Assembly: GCF_016097555.1 (NCBI RefSeq)
Contig: NC_054707.1
Span: 45,406,892 to 45,470,891, forward strand
Length of the DNA stretch: 64,000 nt
Direction of reading: 5' to 3'
Source: Gigantopelta aegis
Lineage: Eukaryota > Mollusca > Gastropoda > Neomphalida > Peltospiridae
The translations under genes were made by a program, and so were the position numbers. The stretch's first letter is position 1. Each line of letters starts with the position of its first letter. Below are positions 44,101-55,300 of this stretch, piece by piece. The notes beneath the pieces were generated by a model. It saw only the letters and a program-made list of their open reading frames with translations. It did no database searches and had not been told where the DNA came from.

Positions 44101-45314
44101 AGTCGATAACATCTTAAAAATTGCAGCAAACTCAGGAATGTCCCTTTAAAAAAAAAAGCTTGGCAGCTCTTACCTTTTCTCAGAATTGTTTTTAAATATA
44201 GATTATGGTAAAAATATTCTCAAATGAGGTTTGTTTATTTTCAAGCCTGTAATAATAAAAAGTTAAATGTACTTGTTAAACCATTAAATTTTCAGATTTC
44301 AACATTCTGCTGATAGCAATAACCAAATTTAATTTTTTTACTTTCAGACTTTATGTAAAGAAGTGCATGTGAATAGAGTTGTGTTTTTAACAGATGTTGA
44401 AGGAATCTTTGATCGTCCCCCAAATGAAGAAGGTATTAGTGTCTTGGTTACTCTTTGCAGTATCTTACATTTAAAATGGATCATTCGGACTCTGTTATTC
44501 ATAGTTTTACAATGCTATATTTATGTGAGCTGGGGCAGGACATACCCCAGTTGTAAAGCACTCATGGTCAGTCTAGTATTGATCCCCATCGTTGGGCCCA
44601 TTGGGATATTTTTCAATTCAGCCAGTGCACCATGACTGGTATATCAAAGGCTGTGGTATGTGCTATCCTCTCTGTGTGATGGTGTATATAAAATATCACT
44701 TGCTACTAATGAAAAAATGTAGCGGGTTTCCTCTCTAAGACTATATATCAGAATTACCAAATGTTTCACATCCAGTAGCCAGTGTGCTCTAGTGGTGTCA
44801 TTAAACAAAACAAACTAACTTATGTGAGCTACCAAAAGTTGATTTTTCACTTTAGTGGGCTACCCCGAGTTCTTTCCTTTCTGTTCTTATCACAATACTA
44901 TCAGCCTGGTATTTTCTCTCCTGTCAGTATTTTACATCAATTAGTGTACATTTGTGCATCAATAGTCACTTGTGTAATATTTAAATAGATTCTTGAACTG
45001 AAGCTTAAAATAAAAACTTAATTATCTTTCTAGAATCTTGATATTTTATAGGTGCTCAACTGTTGTCTAAAATCTCCGTAGATAAAGACAGAACACATCA
45101 AACAGTGGTGTCAACGTCGCAGTCTGAAAATGATGTAACAGGAGGGATTCGATTCAAGCTGGAGACAGCTGTTGACATTGTGTGTAATTCTGACGGAAAA
45201 ATCAGTGTGTTTGTTTGTCAGATTGGAACCCCGTCAGCAGAGACCATCTGTATACATGATGAGCTGACCGACCAGACTTTCACTGGAACTGAGGTGTTAT
45301 TAACTAGAATATAA
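35193..45314 (+). CDS. IPK: Isopentenyl phosphate kinase (amino acid kinase superfamily)
   Basis: Exons 35193-35362, 38103-38223, 39531-39590, 40722-40883, 44348-44432, 45052-45314 (stop TAA); phases match, 286 aa. Phosphorylates isopentenyl phosphate to isopentenyl diphosphate with ATP, linking an alternative mevalonate branch or salvage of the monophosphate. Start [20 protein letters not shown] carries the nucleotide-binding KLGGS motif. [17 protein letters not shown] is the substrate loop with the IPK-type His; [33 protein letters not shown] and [15 protein letters not shown] follow. [13 protein letters not shown] is the C-terminal phosphate-binding region. These motifs in this order identify IPK rather than glutamate or uridylate kinases. 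The donor after exon 2 (AAG then GTCTTA) is weak but phase-correct. Mammals are generally regarded as lacking this gene. Confidence 0.93.
35584..35908. mobile_element. Foldback element with 53-bp internal tandem array
   Basis: The ends ACAGGGCCCCATTCCACAAAGTG and CATGGAACAGGGCCCTGG are inverted repeats. Inside, a 53-bp unit (TTAGCTCTAAGATCAACTTT...) starts at 35609, 35662, 35715, 35768 and 35820. A single-unit relative lies at 57295-57405. In kinase intron 1. Confidence 0.85.
36979..37095. mobile_element. Hairpin element (GAATACTCA ends)
   Basis: About 40-bp arms: GAATACTCAACTCACTAGTT with CAATACTGTTTATCTTGC, inverted as GCAAGATAAACGGTATTG and GCTCGCTGAGTATTC. Confidence 0.75.
37144..38093 (+). 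mobile_element. SINE, head C + tail 2, with 106-bp internal repeat, split by another SINE
   Basis: The head TCTAGCTCAGTGGGTAGAGC with B-box-like GGATCGAATCTCC resumes at about 37565; a piece of the head lies left of the inserted SINE at 37144-37173. Core-like unit (GGGTTTCCTCCCATTCC... CATCCCTTGCTCTAATG) starts at 37644, 37750 and 37856 (period 106), then a partial at 37962, then tail 2 (TTTGACATCCACTAGCTGAT). Confidence 0.8.
37174..37563 (-). mobile_element. SINE, head B + tail 1, inserted in head of another SINE
   Basis: Full minus-strand copy. The flanks CTACCTCAGTGGGTAGA (left) and CTAGCTCAGTGGGTAGA (right) look like a 17-bp target-site duplication with one mismatch, made from the tRNA-like A-box region of the host SINE. 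Confidence 0.85.
38640..38880. repeat. (CATC)n / (ATTC)n tetranucleotide repeat
   Basis: Long CATC array, pure at about 38739-38808, with degenerate CATC/ATTC blocks from about 38330 onward. In kinase intron 2. Confidence 0.97.
39120..39236 (+). mobile_element. LINE 3' tail (RNase H-LINE type)
   Basis: TTTGACACCCAATAGCCGAT, then TATTTTTCGTGCTGGGGTGTCG (the GTGCTGGGGTGTC part occurs three times), GTTAAAC and an ATTC repeat. Matches the 3' end of the LINE at 18546 (minus). Only the tail is present. Confidence 0.7.
39310..39432 (-). mobile_element. SINE tail-1 fragment
   Basis: CAACATCTTATTTATGGTTA TATGGCATCAGACATATGG and GGACCACATAAACATTGATG match tail 1 on the minus strand. Confidence 0.7.
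39669..40357. mobile_element. Long foldback element in kinase intron 3
   Basis: CTGCTTAGTAATGAT at the left is inverted at the right (ATCATTACTAAGCAG). Pairing continues inward over hundreds of bases: ATAGCCCTTTTTTCTC, TTTTATTTGGAAAACT and CTTTGCTAGGATC-type blocks recur inverted. Confidence 0.8.
40425..40460. repeat. (TATG)n microsatellite
   Basis: About eight TATG units; also the source of a spurious MYVCMYVCM frame. Confidence 0.9.
40915..41060. repeat. 17-bp minisatellite, about 8-9 units
   Basis: Units of the form GGGGAATCCTTTCTGTC, 30 bp downstream of the kinase exon-4 donor. Confidence 0.9.
41068..41150 (+). mobile_element. Isolated tRNA-like SINE head
   Basis: A-box-like TGTAGCTCAGTGGAAGAG and B-box-like GGAGGATCAATTCTCC, about 35 bp apart, without a core or tail. 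Confidence 0.55.
41384..41727 (-). mobile_element. GGACATTCCTGAGTTTG palindromic element, diverged copy
   Basis: Inverted-orientation relative of the TTAA-flanked family below; ends GGAACATTCCTGAGTTTGCT and GCAAACTCAGGAATGTCCC. Confidence 0.75.
41815..42230 (+). mobile_element. SINE, head B + tail 1, with target duplication
   Basis: Head CGGCCTCGGTGGCGTCGTGG, GGTTCGGATCCCAGTCGAGG, core, tail with TTTC repeats. The 13-bp duplication TCTTCATTATTTA flanks it at 41815-41827 and 42218-42230. Confidence 0.93.
42455..42844 (+). mobile_element. TTAA-flanked palindromic element
   Basis: 390 bp; begins TTAAAGGGACATTCCTGAGT and ends GAATGTCCCTTTAA. The two halves are roughly inverted copies (TTTCTGATCGTCTTAATATT versus AATATTAGAACGGTCAGAAA). 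No coding. Confidence 0.88.
43758..44149 (+). mobile_element. TTAA-flanked palindromic element
   Basis: Second near-identical copy in the same kinase intron, same ends and halves. Confidence 0.88.
44521..44830 (+). mobile_element. SINE, head A + tail 2, with target duplication
   Basis: Head GGGGCAGGACATACCCCAGT, core, tail 2. The 11-bp duplication TTATGTGAGCT lies at 44521-44531 and 44820-44830. In kinase intron 5. Confidence 0.9.
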
Positions 45315-45590
45315 TATAGTTAGACCTTCACACAACCACCATATTCGTGCCTAGAGCACTTTGTTGTCATATCAAATTGTCATAGCGAATTTGTCATGAA
45401 TTATCTCCCTTGCCATAATGACGAGGAAAAATGTTGCTCAATACAGTAGTTGTTATAATATAATCATAACACCAGTCTGAAAGGTATTTAAATAATGCAC
45501 TGCAATTATTATCACTACTAACAAATACGTTTGAAAAAAAAGCATTATTAAATCAATATATTAATCTATAGACATCGGTCCTGTTCATTT

Positions 45591-46494
45591 ATATACTCTT
45601 GAAAAAAGTAGGGGAACTCTAATAACAATTTACAATTGCCAAAATTGTAAGGTATATTAGCTGTGGGGAATGGTTACATGCTAATAGTGAATTAATTGGG
45701 CAAACATTACAACCAGTAGTTCAGTATTACAGTAGGTTTTATGGCCACCAAAGATCTTGAAGGACGATTGGGGTCCGAAGAGAAATTTCAGGGCTCGAAC
45801 TTTAGAATTTGTCTCCCTCGGCAATTTTTTAAAAGAATTGCAATGGGTGAAACAGCCCTTCGATGGCAAGTTTGAGCCTGCCTGTGGCAATTTTTTTTAA
45901 AGTGACATTTGCAGCAAATAAACCTGACTGAAAGGCTATCTTGTTATATGTAGACATCTTTTAAATGTGCAAATGTTAAATATTGGCAGATAATATACAC
46001 CAGGTGTATACATTTCGCCAGTGTTGAGGAGCTTTATCGAAGGCACAAAACTGCCATCAGTGATGCTCTCTGCCTACAGCAATTTATATCTCAATGCCGG
46101 CAATTGCCGTCTGTGCCGCCGTTAGGTTCGAGCCCTGAATTTGAAAGTTAACCGTTTTTTATCAGTAAATTGCAAATTCAAACAATAAAAATGACTAAAA
46201 ACAAAACAATAACAACTGTGTGATCAACAGAATGAAAACGATTGACAGAAATAATGTTCCACAGTGATTAATCAGCCTTCCTGGAAATTTGTCAAAATCG
46301 AGAATGACACCCCATGCATGTGTACGGGGTAACTGCGTGATGCATGTGCAAACTATGGAATGTATTTTTGTGTGTTGATAAACAAACCTGACTGTTCCTT
46401 ACTAGGATGTCTGTGGTCAAAACGTATGTTTGGTCTAATAGTTGATATTAACATTAATATTTCAGGTTCCCTACTTTTTTTGAAGAGTATATAT
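45591..46494. mobile_element. Tc1/mariner-like non-autonomous element
   Basis: Ends ATATACTCTTGAAAAAAGTA (then GGGGAAC) and GTTCCCTACTTTTTTTGAAG (then AGTATAT) are inverted repeats, flanked by TA. No transposase frame seen. It contains the insertion at 45787-46139. Tc1/mariner assignment is inference from TA and the end sequence. Confidence 0.65.
45787..46139. mobile_element. TTCAGGGCTCGAAC-ended element nested in the previous one
   Basis: Perfect 14-bp ends TTCAGGGCTCGAAC and GTTCGAGCCCTGAA. The interior has recurring GGCAATTTTT/CGGCAATTGCCG pieces. Confidence 0.72.
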
Positions 46495-46525
46495 TGACAT
46501 AAAAACAGAACACATAATTATGTTC

Positions 46526-46705
46526 ACAACTGGTGTAACAAAGGATGTGGTATGTACTATCCTGTCTGTGGGATGCTGCACATAAAAGATCCCTTGCTGC
46601 TAATCAAAAAGGGTAACCCATTGTAAAGTGGCAGCGGGTTTCCCCTCTCTTTATCTGTGTGGTCCTTAACCATATAACCATAATTAAAATGTGTTGAGTG
46701 CATCC
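46526..46705 (+). mobile_element. SINE, 5'-truncated, tail 1
   Basis: Starts at CAACTGGTGTAACAAAGG, core ATAAAAGATCCCTTGCTGCT, tail ending GTGTTGAGTGCATCC. Confidence 0.8.
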
Positions 46706-47454
46706 ATTCCATTCAACATCTTTGATTATGTAAAGCGGTACTTTAAGAAGTTGGATACTGTACATTTGTTCCCACTTTGTACTGTTGATGTCAGAAAGTT
46801 AATTCTGGTGTAATGAACAAAATTACATTGATGTATGTTTGTTCCTGACAATGTTTGGTAAGATGGTGTAAATGCCACAGTAAAGCTGGTCATTAAAGTG
46901 AGGTCTGACTGTAAATGTAATAATAAACTGTAAACTATGAGGAGGAGGGATCTAAGCTGTGGGTGCAGAATAAACAGAAAAGAAAAAATCCATTTACAAA
47001 CATGCATTTTCAAATTCAAAATCATTTGTTGTTTATTTTTAAAGAAAATAATTATCTATTAAAAATATCTGCTATAATTTGTTTTGTTGCCATGTCATCT
47101 TGGTTGCTCAAAAAGTATTATTTCCCTTTTTCAAACTACACCATTTTGAAATCTGTGTATCCCCCAAAACTAATCTGTGTATCTCCCAAAACTATAAAGG
47201 TCCAATTTACAGATATCTTGATTACCACATGAAATTTTCATTCAGCATATCAAAACCAAACTGTATGGAGAACTTTGCTTATCACATTGTAGTTTTGCCA
47301 CTGTTAAATACCATGTGTATTGTTTGCTAGAGAGTATTGAACTGCACGTGTAACATCCATAATGTTGTGTGTGCTGAAGTCAATCATTTCATTGTGGCCG
47401 TGCCTTGTATTAGGTTTGTATGTAACTGATCAGATGGTTATGTTGTGTGTTGCC

Positions 47455-47852
47455 AAGAAATTAGAAAGAAAGAAAGAAATAAATAAATAAAGAAATGTTT
47501 TATTTAACGACGCACTCAACACATTTTATTTACAATTATATGGCTTCAGATTTTGAAAGGAAACCCGTTGTCGCCACTACATGAGCTACTCTTTCCGATT
47601 AGCAGCAAGGATCTTTTATTTGCACTTCCCACAGGTAGAATAGCACAAACCATGGCCTTTGTTGAACCAGTTATGGATCACTGGTGGTTTACACCTACCC
47701 ATTGAGCCTTGCGGAGCACTCGCTCAGGTTTTGGAGTCAGTATCTGGATTAAAAATCCCATGCCTCGACTGGGATCCGAACCCAGTACCTACCAGTCTGT
47801 AGACTGATGGCCTAACCACGACGCCACCGAGGCCAGTGCAAAGAAATTAGAA
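47455..47852 (-). mobile_element. SINE, head B + tail 1, with target duplication
   Basis: Minus-strand copy with a shortened tail 1 region. AAGAAATTAGAA flanks both sides (47455-47466 and about 47841-47852). Confidence 0.87.
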
Positions 47853-48054
47853 GTAGAATAGTTTGTGTATATGTTAGCCAACAAAGTGTGTTGAATAGGA
47901 TCATTTAGAACATTAATTTATCATATATGTAGCAATTACAAACAATACAGGTGGTAATCTGTTTTAGTGTTTTTAAAATGGCAGAGAGACTTGGGAGTTG
48001 AGATAACTGTTGATACAAGACACACGTACCACCAAAGCACCCCAGGAAAGTGCT

Positions 48055-48650
48055 ATAATATAATGACTAAGCTAAATCCTGTCCCGTAAATAGTGGCATA
48101 TTCTTTTTTCTTTTTTTTATACTCGTACTCGTAAACTCTATTAACGTGCCGCTATCTAATTAAGGTTCGGCACGTCTCTCCCACACCCAATCTCTGACAT
48201 GGCCAGTGGTTGAGTGTGGGACAGAAAAATTACTTATTAATGGGTCAATTTTGAATTATTTATAAAAATGGGGTTGGGGGGAAATTTCATGCGTCGTTCA
48301 AATAACCTATAGTATTTATATACAAAAAATAGTTTTAGTTAATTTAGTGTGACGCTTATTTTTGACTGGGCATTTCAAAAAAGGTAAATAAAACAATAAA
48401 AATTACACAATTGATATGCCCTTTTTAAAAAAAGAAGATTAAAATACTAATAAAAATAATTTAATCCAACCTAAACACATCCGGAACTCGGCCCTCCAGC
48501 CAGGAACAAAGTGCAGAACCCGATCCCACCAGCCCACCAACCGACATGCCCCCCCCCCAAAGGAGGACACCGACACCAAACTGACCCCAGTAATACACCA
48601 GTCATGTGTGTCTGGGTCGCTGTTTACTCCGTTTCATTATTATATTTAAA
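48055..48650. other. Repeat-like stretch, unclassified
   Basis: Compositionally distinct, with TACTCGTACTCGTAAACTC, GGTTCGGCACGTCTCTCCC and a C-rich block (CCAGCCCACCAACCGACATG). Possibly the 5' region of a retroelement, but no coding supports that. Confidence 0.3.
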
Positions 48651-49398
48651 AAGTAAGTGAAAACAATATAATGTATACGCATCAAAAACAAAACATCGAA
48701 ATCCGATAGTGAGCAATTTGATACTTCTATAAATTACAAATATATCCATTGTGCAACATTTCTTCGAACTTGTCCATAACTACAACCAAACTGCACAAAT
48801 GTTGAAGTAGTCCACATTTACCATTTCCACCCAGTGTTGTTCATATTGACCTGGTTTGAGCAGCCAACTTCTGTTATTGGTCACATTTAGACTGCATTTT
48901 AGTATCTTCTTGGATAAGTATAAAATAACCGTTACCAAGTGACAATGTAAAAAGAATCAAAGTGCATACAAAACTTGAGCATTATTTCAAACAAGTTTCA
49001 CTGCTTGAAGCACACCGCTCTCAGCAGTGTCTTTACAAATAAATAATAACTTTCATATATGTTTTGTATTATGTAGAATAAATTTAACAAAAATAAATAA
49101 TAATAACCGGTTACTGTCTTAAGATATCGGCTCCTGATTGCAAATGTGGCAATAGCCATTTTAACCATCACAGGATAAACAGGTCCGTAGGAACGATATC
49201 TGAGGTGGAGGGGGGGGGGGGGGGGCTGTCTTATGTTTACCTTTATGTAGAGTAGAGCAAAAAATGCATCCAGTTTCGTCCTCGAGTGAGAGGGGAGAGC
49301 CAAGGCCCACCTCACCCCACCCCCGGTTCCTACGGGTTTAATAAAGTCGGTGTCATAAGACAGTAACCAGTTAATGTTAGCAAGCTTTGGACCCTGTT

Positions 49399-52300
49399 TC
49401 ATTTAGCTCCGGCAGGTGTCGCTGTCTGTAATGTCAGAAGCCAGTCACTCAGCCATTCTGGAAGGTTCCACACCAGTCTGAAGACCTGGATATCGTTGCC
49501 CACCAGGTAACGGTGTTTGGGGAACCTGGCCGTTATTGCGTGTGTGTAAGCATCCACAACTTTGTGGGTGTGTGGGCTGGCAACCTTGTCCAACACAAAA
49601 TCGATTACTTCAATTCCTGAAAACAAAATACCCATTAAACAAATGAATAACATTGCTGTTGTTAACCCCCGGTCCCACTGTCAAGGATCGTCTGGCCTGA
49701 TCCACGACGGATGAACCCGAATAGTGGTCTACGGTTTTCGACGGATAACATGGGCGTTCGATGGGTTCGACCGAACCCCCCCCCCCCCCCCCCCCGAAAT
49801 CGCTTTTTTTATAATTTAATATATCTGACATTGATATCTGACATTATTATATTTACTCAACATAGAAATATATGCCCAATATCTCTGCAATCTATTTTGG
49901 AACCCCCCTTTTCAAAAGTCAACATAGAAATATATGCCCAATATCTGCAATCTATTTTGGAACCCCCCTTTTCAAAATCCTATGTACGCCCATGGATAAA
50001 CCAAGGATTATTAAGGATAGGGGTTAGTTGACAACGTGGAGCGCTACGAGTCGCTACAAATCGGTACAGTTTAGTACGGACCACAACGGATTGTGACGAA
50101 TGATGCCGGATCGTATCCGTGGCTAACCCGGCGTCCTGATCCTTGACAGTGTGGCCGGGGGATTATTCCGATTAAGTACGGTTTATTACGGATTAGAACG
50201 GATTATTACGTTCTTCTACGGATCATTAAGGATGTACTACGGTTGTTCGATCCGTGATGAATTTTTGGACATGCTCAAAATTTTCACGGATACACAAGTA
50301 CTACTACGATTGATCAGGGATTTAATACGGACCACAACGGATTGTGACGAATGATGCCGAGTCGTATCCGTGGCTAACCCGGCGTCCTGATCCTTGACAG
50401 TGTGACTGGGGCTTTACATGATTGCACACACAGATCGAGATATTACGTGGTAAGCGTGAAGTAGGCCTAATATATGTTATTTCATGGTAAACAGATTCAA
50501 TATGTGTATTATATATTGTACATTAAGTCATAATGTACCCATTGTTGCGTACTTAAAGGCAGTATAAGGGATTAAAAGATTCTACTGTGTATAATACTTG
50601 ACTATAAATGAAACATAATATTATATTCGCTGGGGATGCTAAACATCGCCCCTGTACCTACGACCCGACCCATTTTCTTACTGTACATATCGCGACAAAC
50701 AATAGTATGGCATACAATAGTAAATGTTTTAGACCCTTGGTTCCTGCGGGACAAATAACATGGACAATAACGATTTTAAAAATATTTATTCAGAGGAAGC
50801 ATGACCCAAACCCCTATACAAATGTGCCTTGCCATCGTTGGAACCCCCTCCGCCGTGAATAATTTATTGTACACGCTTACGGTTATAAAGCTGGTAGGTG
50901 GTGGGTTTGTGTTTGAGTTTCGTACATCTAGTATTAGCTCCAGCTATACGTGGGGTCACACGTCTGGGTTGTAAGGCTACTACGTCGGCTTGTCTTACTA
51001 ACCAATAGTAAGATGGCCACACGGCTAAGGTTTCTTCCCGCGCAACGTGCTTGCATGGTATAAAATGGTAGAGGAACATAGCTAATAACTTGCATTAGAA
51101 ACCTACAAAACTGCATAATACAGAAGCAGTTCTATGATTAACGTTGCCTACCGTTTTCCAAATATTTTTTGCCATAATACTCCTGCAAGTCTTGTGGAAG
51201 TTCACTGAAGTTTCGTCGCATGTTGTCTTTTAAGGTGCTCCTGTCCAAAATGTTTGTTCTGAAATATCCTGGCTCCAGAATGTGCACAGAAATACCCTGA
51301 TGATACAGTTCCCGTCTGAAAAGAAATTCAGAGTAAGACGAGTTCGGCTATTATTGCTTTCTAATTAAAATACCAGGATCCAAATTTGAAGTGTACAGAT
51401 CAGGGCCGTAGCTAGAATTTTTTGTTTCGGGGGGCAACTGAGTAGTTAATCGTCTAAAACTCCTTAAACAGTTAAGAAGAGAATTTTCTTTAAGTTTCTA
51501 TAATGGGACAGAGTTATTTTTACTTCTCTTAAGTAACTCATCACAAATGGTAACAAACCTTGATGTGGAAAAGATGCCACTAGAGAAAAAAAGGGTAACT
51601 TCTGGATAATATGCATTGTACTAGAAGATCAGAAGGAATTTGACTTCATATAGTTTTAAGAGCCCCTATTTCACCATACCCTCAATTCCCTAGTCTGAAA
51701 GGATTTGTTGCAGCCCCACTTCAACAACCCAACCCACGCCCAACACGCATATGAATATATTTAATGTGGATGTATTTAACCAATACAACTATGTAGTTCT
51801 GTACACCTTCAAACCTAACATTGTATAGTGGCTGGATGGCAATGAATTAACACACACCTTAGACAATCGGAAAAAGCTTCGACGCCATATTTAGATATTG
51901 TGTACGGCATTGGTGGAATTCCTATTCTTCCGAGAAAACTTGCAATGTTGACAACACGACCTTTGCCTTTTCGAATAAGCGGTAGGAAAATACGGGTAAC
52001 TTCGATCACGCCAAACAGGTTGACAGCCAGCACCGATTCGTAGTGTTTGCGAGTGAACCAATCGATATACCCCATGGGGCCAGCGATCCCAGCGTTGTTC
52101 ACAATCGCCCACAGACCTGTCGCAATGGGATTAAAAGAATTACACAATGTTACAACGAGTCAAACAAGTCATTTGGTCAAACTAGGTCAAGTCAGGTCAT
52201 AGTGCTTTACGTGCACATTCAGAGCAAGCTGTTGCCTTGGCCGGCTCCTCTGTCCAGGACAGGAAATGTGGGGATGGGAAGGAGGAAGGACCGCCTGCAC

Positions 52301-55300
52301 TCGCAGGTGCAAGGGAGCACCAGTAGCCCGACCGTGGTCGGTAACAGGCGGGTGGGTGGGTAGTGGTGCTATGGAATTTTGAAGGAGCAAAAAATGCCAA
52401 AGAGAAAAGGTACGCAATTTTGATTAAGGAAATTTGGCGCAGTTTTGAGGGGTCGGTCAAAAAAGAAAGATAAAGAGCTAACATAGGTTTTGATTCTAGT
52501 GAGTCGAGAGTAGCTCGTTAATTAGACCTATTTGATGCCGGGGTGTCTCCCTAGGTTGCCCATAGGGCCTGACCGCTTCTGGTCGTGGCATGAAAACCCA
52601 GGGAAGACTCGCCTACACCGGTAGGTAAGGTGCCGTGATGTTGTCCCAGGGTTGGTCAAAGTACTGGAAGGAACTATTTTATTTAACGACGCACTTAACA
52701 CGTTTTATTTAGGATATATAGTGTCGGACGTATGGTTAAGAACCACACAGATATTCAGAGAGGAAACCCGCTGTCGCCACTCCATGGGCTACTCTCTTCG
52801 ATTAGCAGTAAGGGATCTTTTATATGCGCCATCCCGCAGACAGAATAGTACATGCCACGGCCTTTGTTACACCAGTTTTGGGTCACTAGTTGTCAAACTA
52901 CTGATAATACCAATCCAGCAATGATGGCTGCATTAACGAAGGCATAACACTGTGATCCGATGGTCGTGTCTACACTAACGTAGATAGGGAAGCAGTAACA
53001 TGTTTTTTTATTATTATTATGGCACAGTAACATGGTTGTTAGAAAATGAGAGCATCTGGCGGGGAGCAGTAATATTGTAATTTGCCTTTCTACTGGGGGA
53101 GGAATGCATTACTTTCAGAGAAGAGGGGCAGTGCCCCACCACTCCCTCCGCTTTGCTTCATATGGGGCTTTCTTCAGGTAAAAAAAAAAAAAAGGCATTT
53201 TAAACTAAAACGGTCACTTCTGGGTATATTTCTTTCTCACCTGTTAGCTCTTTACCGCTATGTACGGCCCTGGTAATTGTATTTAGCAAAAAAGCATAGC
53301 ATGGTAGATATTTATTTAGAATAATACCATTCTCAGCCACATATATACCTTAAATGGCATCAAACCATTTGGCCAAATGACTGAACATATATTTCTATTA
53401 AAACTGAAGCAAATCTACTTAAATACAGTAGTTATATAAATGGAGCTGTGCTTATCCTAAGTTAACATTAATGCTCACTATTAAAAGTGGTCAGGATTAA
53501 TCATGTAACAATTAAAACACAAGAGGACACGTGAATCCAGATTGTGCGAGATAACACAAAGAAAATTATTTTAAGTACAGCTTATAACTAGTATTGTAAG
53601 ACGTTTTATGCTTTTCTGTTGTCGACCGATAATTAACTAGGTCTGTCATCAGTATCAAATACATTGCGGATAGACCTAGTTAATTCTCGGTCGATGCTAT
53701 GTCATTCCCTTTCATTTCAACTGATTTCCGTCCTTATATATGTCATATATATATATATATATTTACGGTTCAAGCAAGCAGTCCTGGACAGACACCTCAG
53801 CTATCTGGGCTGTCTGTCCAGGACAGAGGGTTAATTGTTAGTGGTTAGTGAGTGTAGTCGTTTTATACCTACCCACTGAGTCGTTAACACTCGTTATGGG
53901 TGGAAGCCGGTTCCGGGCTGCGAACTTAGTACCTACCAGCCATATTTCCGATGGCTTAAAGGCATATTGTCACAGACCACTGACCTATTTAATAGTCTAA
54001 CTAAGTATTACCTGAACAAAAATAATTTGATTTGTCCCAAAATGTACTTTATTCAACCATCTTCATAACCACCATACTCCATTTATTAATGATATTTTGC
54101 AAAAAATAATTGAATTATGGCAATGGTCCATAATTCAAAAACTAAAATTGCCGAGATGGTTGACATGGATTTCATTCCATCATGGTTCAGTTAAGGTGAT
54201 GCAATAGCTAGATTTGGTTTCCAACAGTGAATGTAATTTTTATTTATTATCCATTTTTAGAGAAATAAGGTCCTTAAATCCGTGACAGTATGCCTTTAAC
54301 CACGTCCCCCCCCCCCCCCCCCCCCCGATGTCAGTGATGCTATATCAATTGCAGTAGTATTGTCTTTGCTGTTAAGATTTCATTAGACCAAATCAGTTCT
54401 TATTGCCAATAATGTTCACATTTACTAATAAAACTGATATAAGCAGTGCATCAAAACACAGGTAGTGCACCAATAAAAAGTGTAGGACCTCCCATTTAAT
54501 CTACCTGCAAATAAAAAAAAAGTTTGTTTTATTTAACGACGCCACTAGAGCACATTGATTTTTGATTTTATCATCGGCTATTGGACGTCAAACATATGGT
54601 CATTCTGACACTGTTTTTAGAGGAAACCCGCTGTCGTCACATAGGCTACTCTTTTACGACAGGTAGCAAGGGATCTTTTATTTGCGCCTCCCACAGGCTA
54701 CCTGCAAATAAATGCGGGCCACATGCAATCTTAAGGAGAAGCTCAGGGTTTCGTTGTTTTTCTTGTTGCTTTTGTTAGTTGTTTTTTGTTTGTTTGGTGT
54801 GGGTTTTTTTTTTTTTTTTTTTTTTTTTTTGTTGTTTTTTTTTTTGGTTTTTTTGTTGTTTTTATTCTTTTTTTTTTTTTTTTTTTTGGGGGGGGGGGTT
54901 GTCAGCACTTGAACCAACCTAAAGTTTGTTTTGTTTTACGGCACCACCAAAGCACATTGTTTTATTAACATCGGCTATTGAATATCAAACATTTCGTAAT
55001 TTTGAAATATATAGTCTTAGAGGAAACATGGATACCTGCTAAAGTTTTCCATTAGTAGCAAGGGATTTTTTATATGCATCATCCCACAGACCATATCCTT
55101 TAATATACCAGTCGTGGTGCACTGTCTAGAAGCGAGAAGAGGCCCAGTTGGACCACTGACGGGGATCGATCCTAGACCGACGGCGTATGAGGCGAGCACT
55201 TTACCACTGACCTACGTCTCGCCCCCTTGAACCCACCTATGTTATGTTACAATTTGTGTTAGTACCTTTATCTGTCGGGAGTTTCGACTCCACCTCTTGC

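Larger units (their letters stand above)
45315..49398. other. Convergent intergenic region (kinase and SDR gene 3' ends)
   Basis: Holds the nested DNA elements at 45591-46494, SINEs at 46526 and 47467, and an unclassified repeat-like stretch at 48055-48650. A poly-G run lies at 49207-49226. Confidence 0.5.

Noticed and set aside
50608-50862. 84-codon plus-strand frame
   Set aside because: Looks like chance frame in SDR intron sequence; no family match.
54678-54917. Lys-rich and Phe-rich frames
   Set aside because: Direct products of a poly-T tract.
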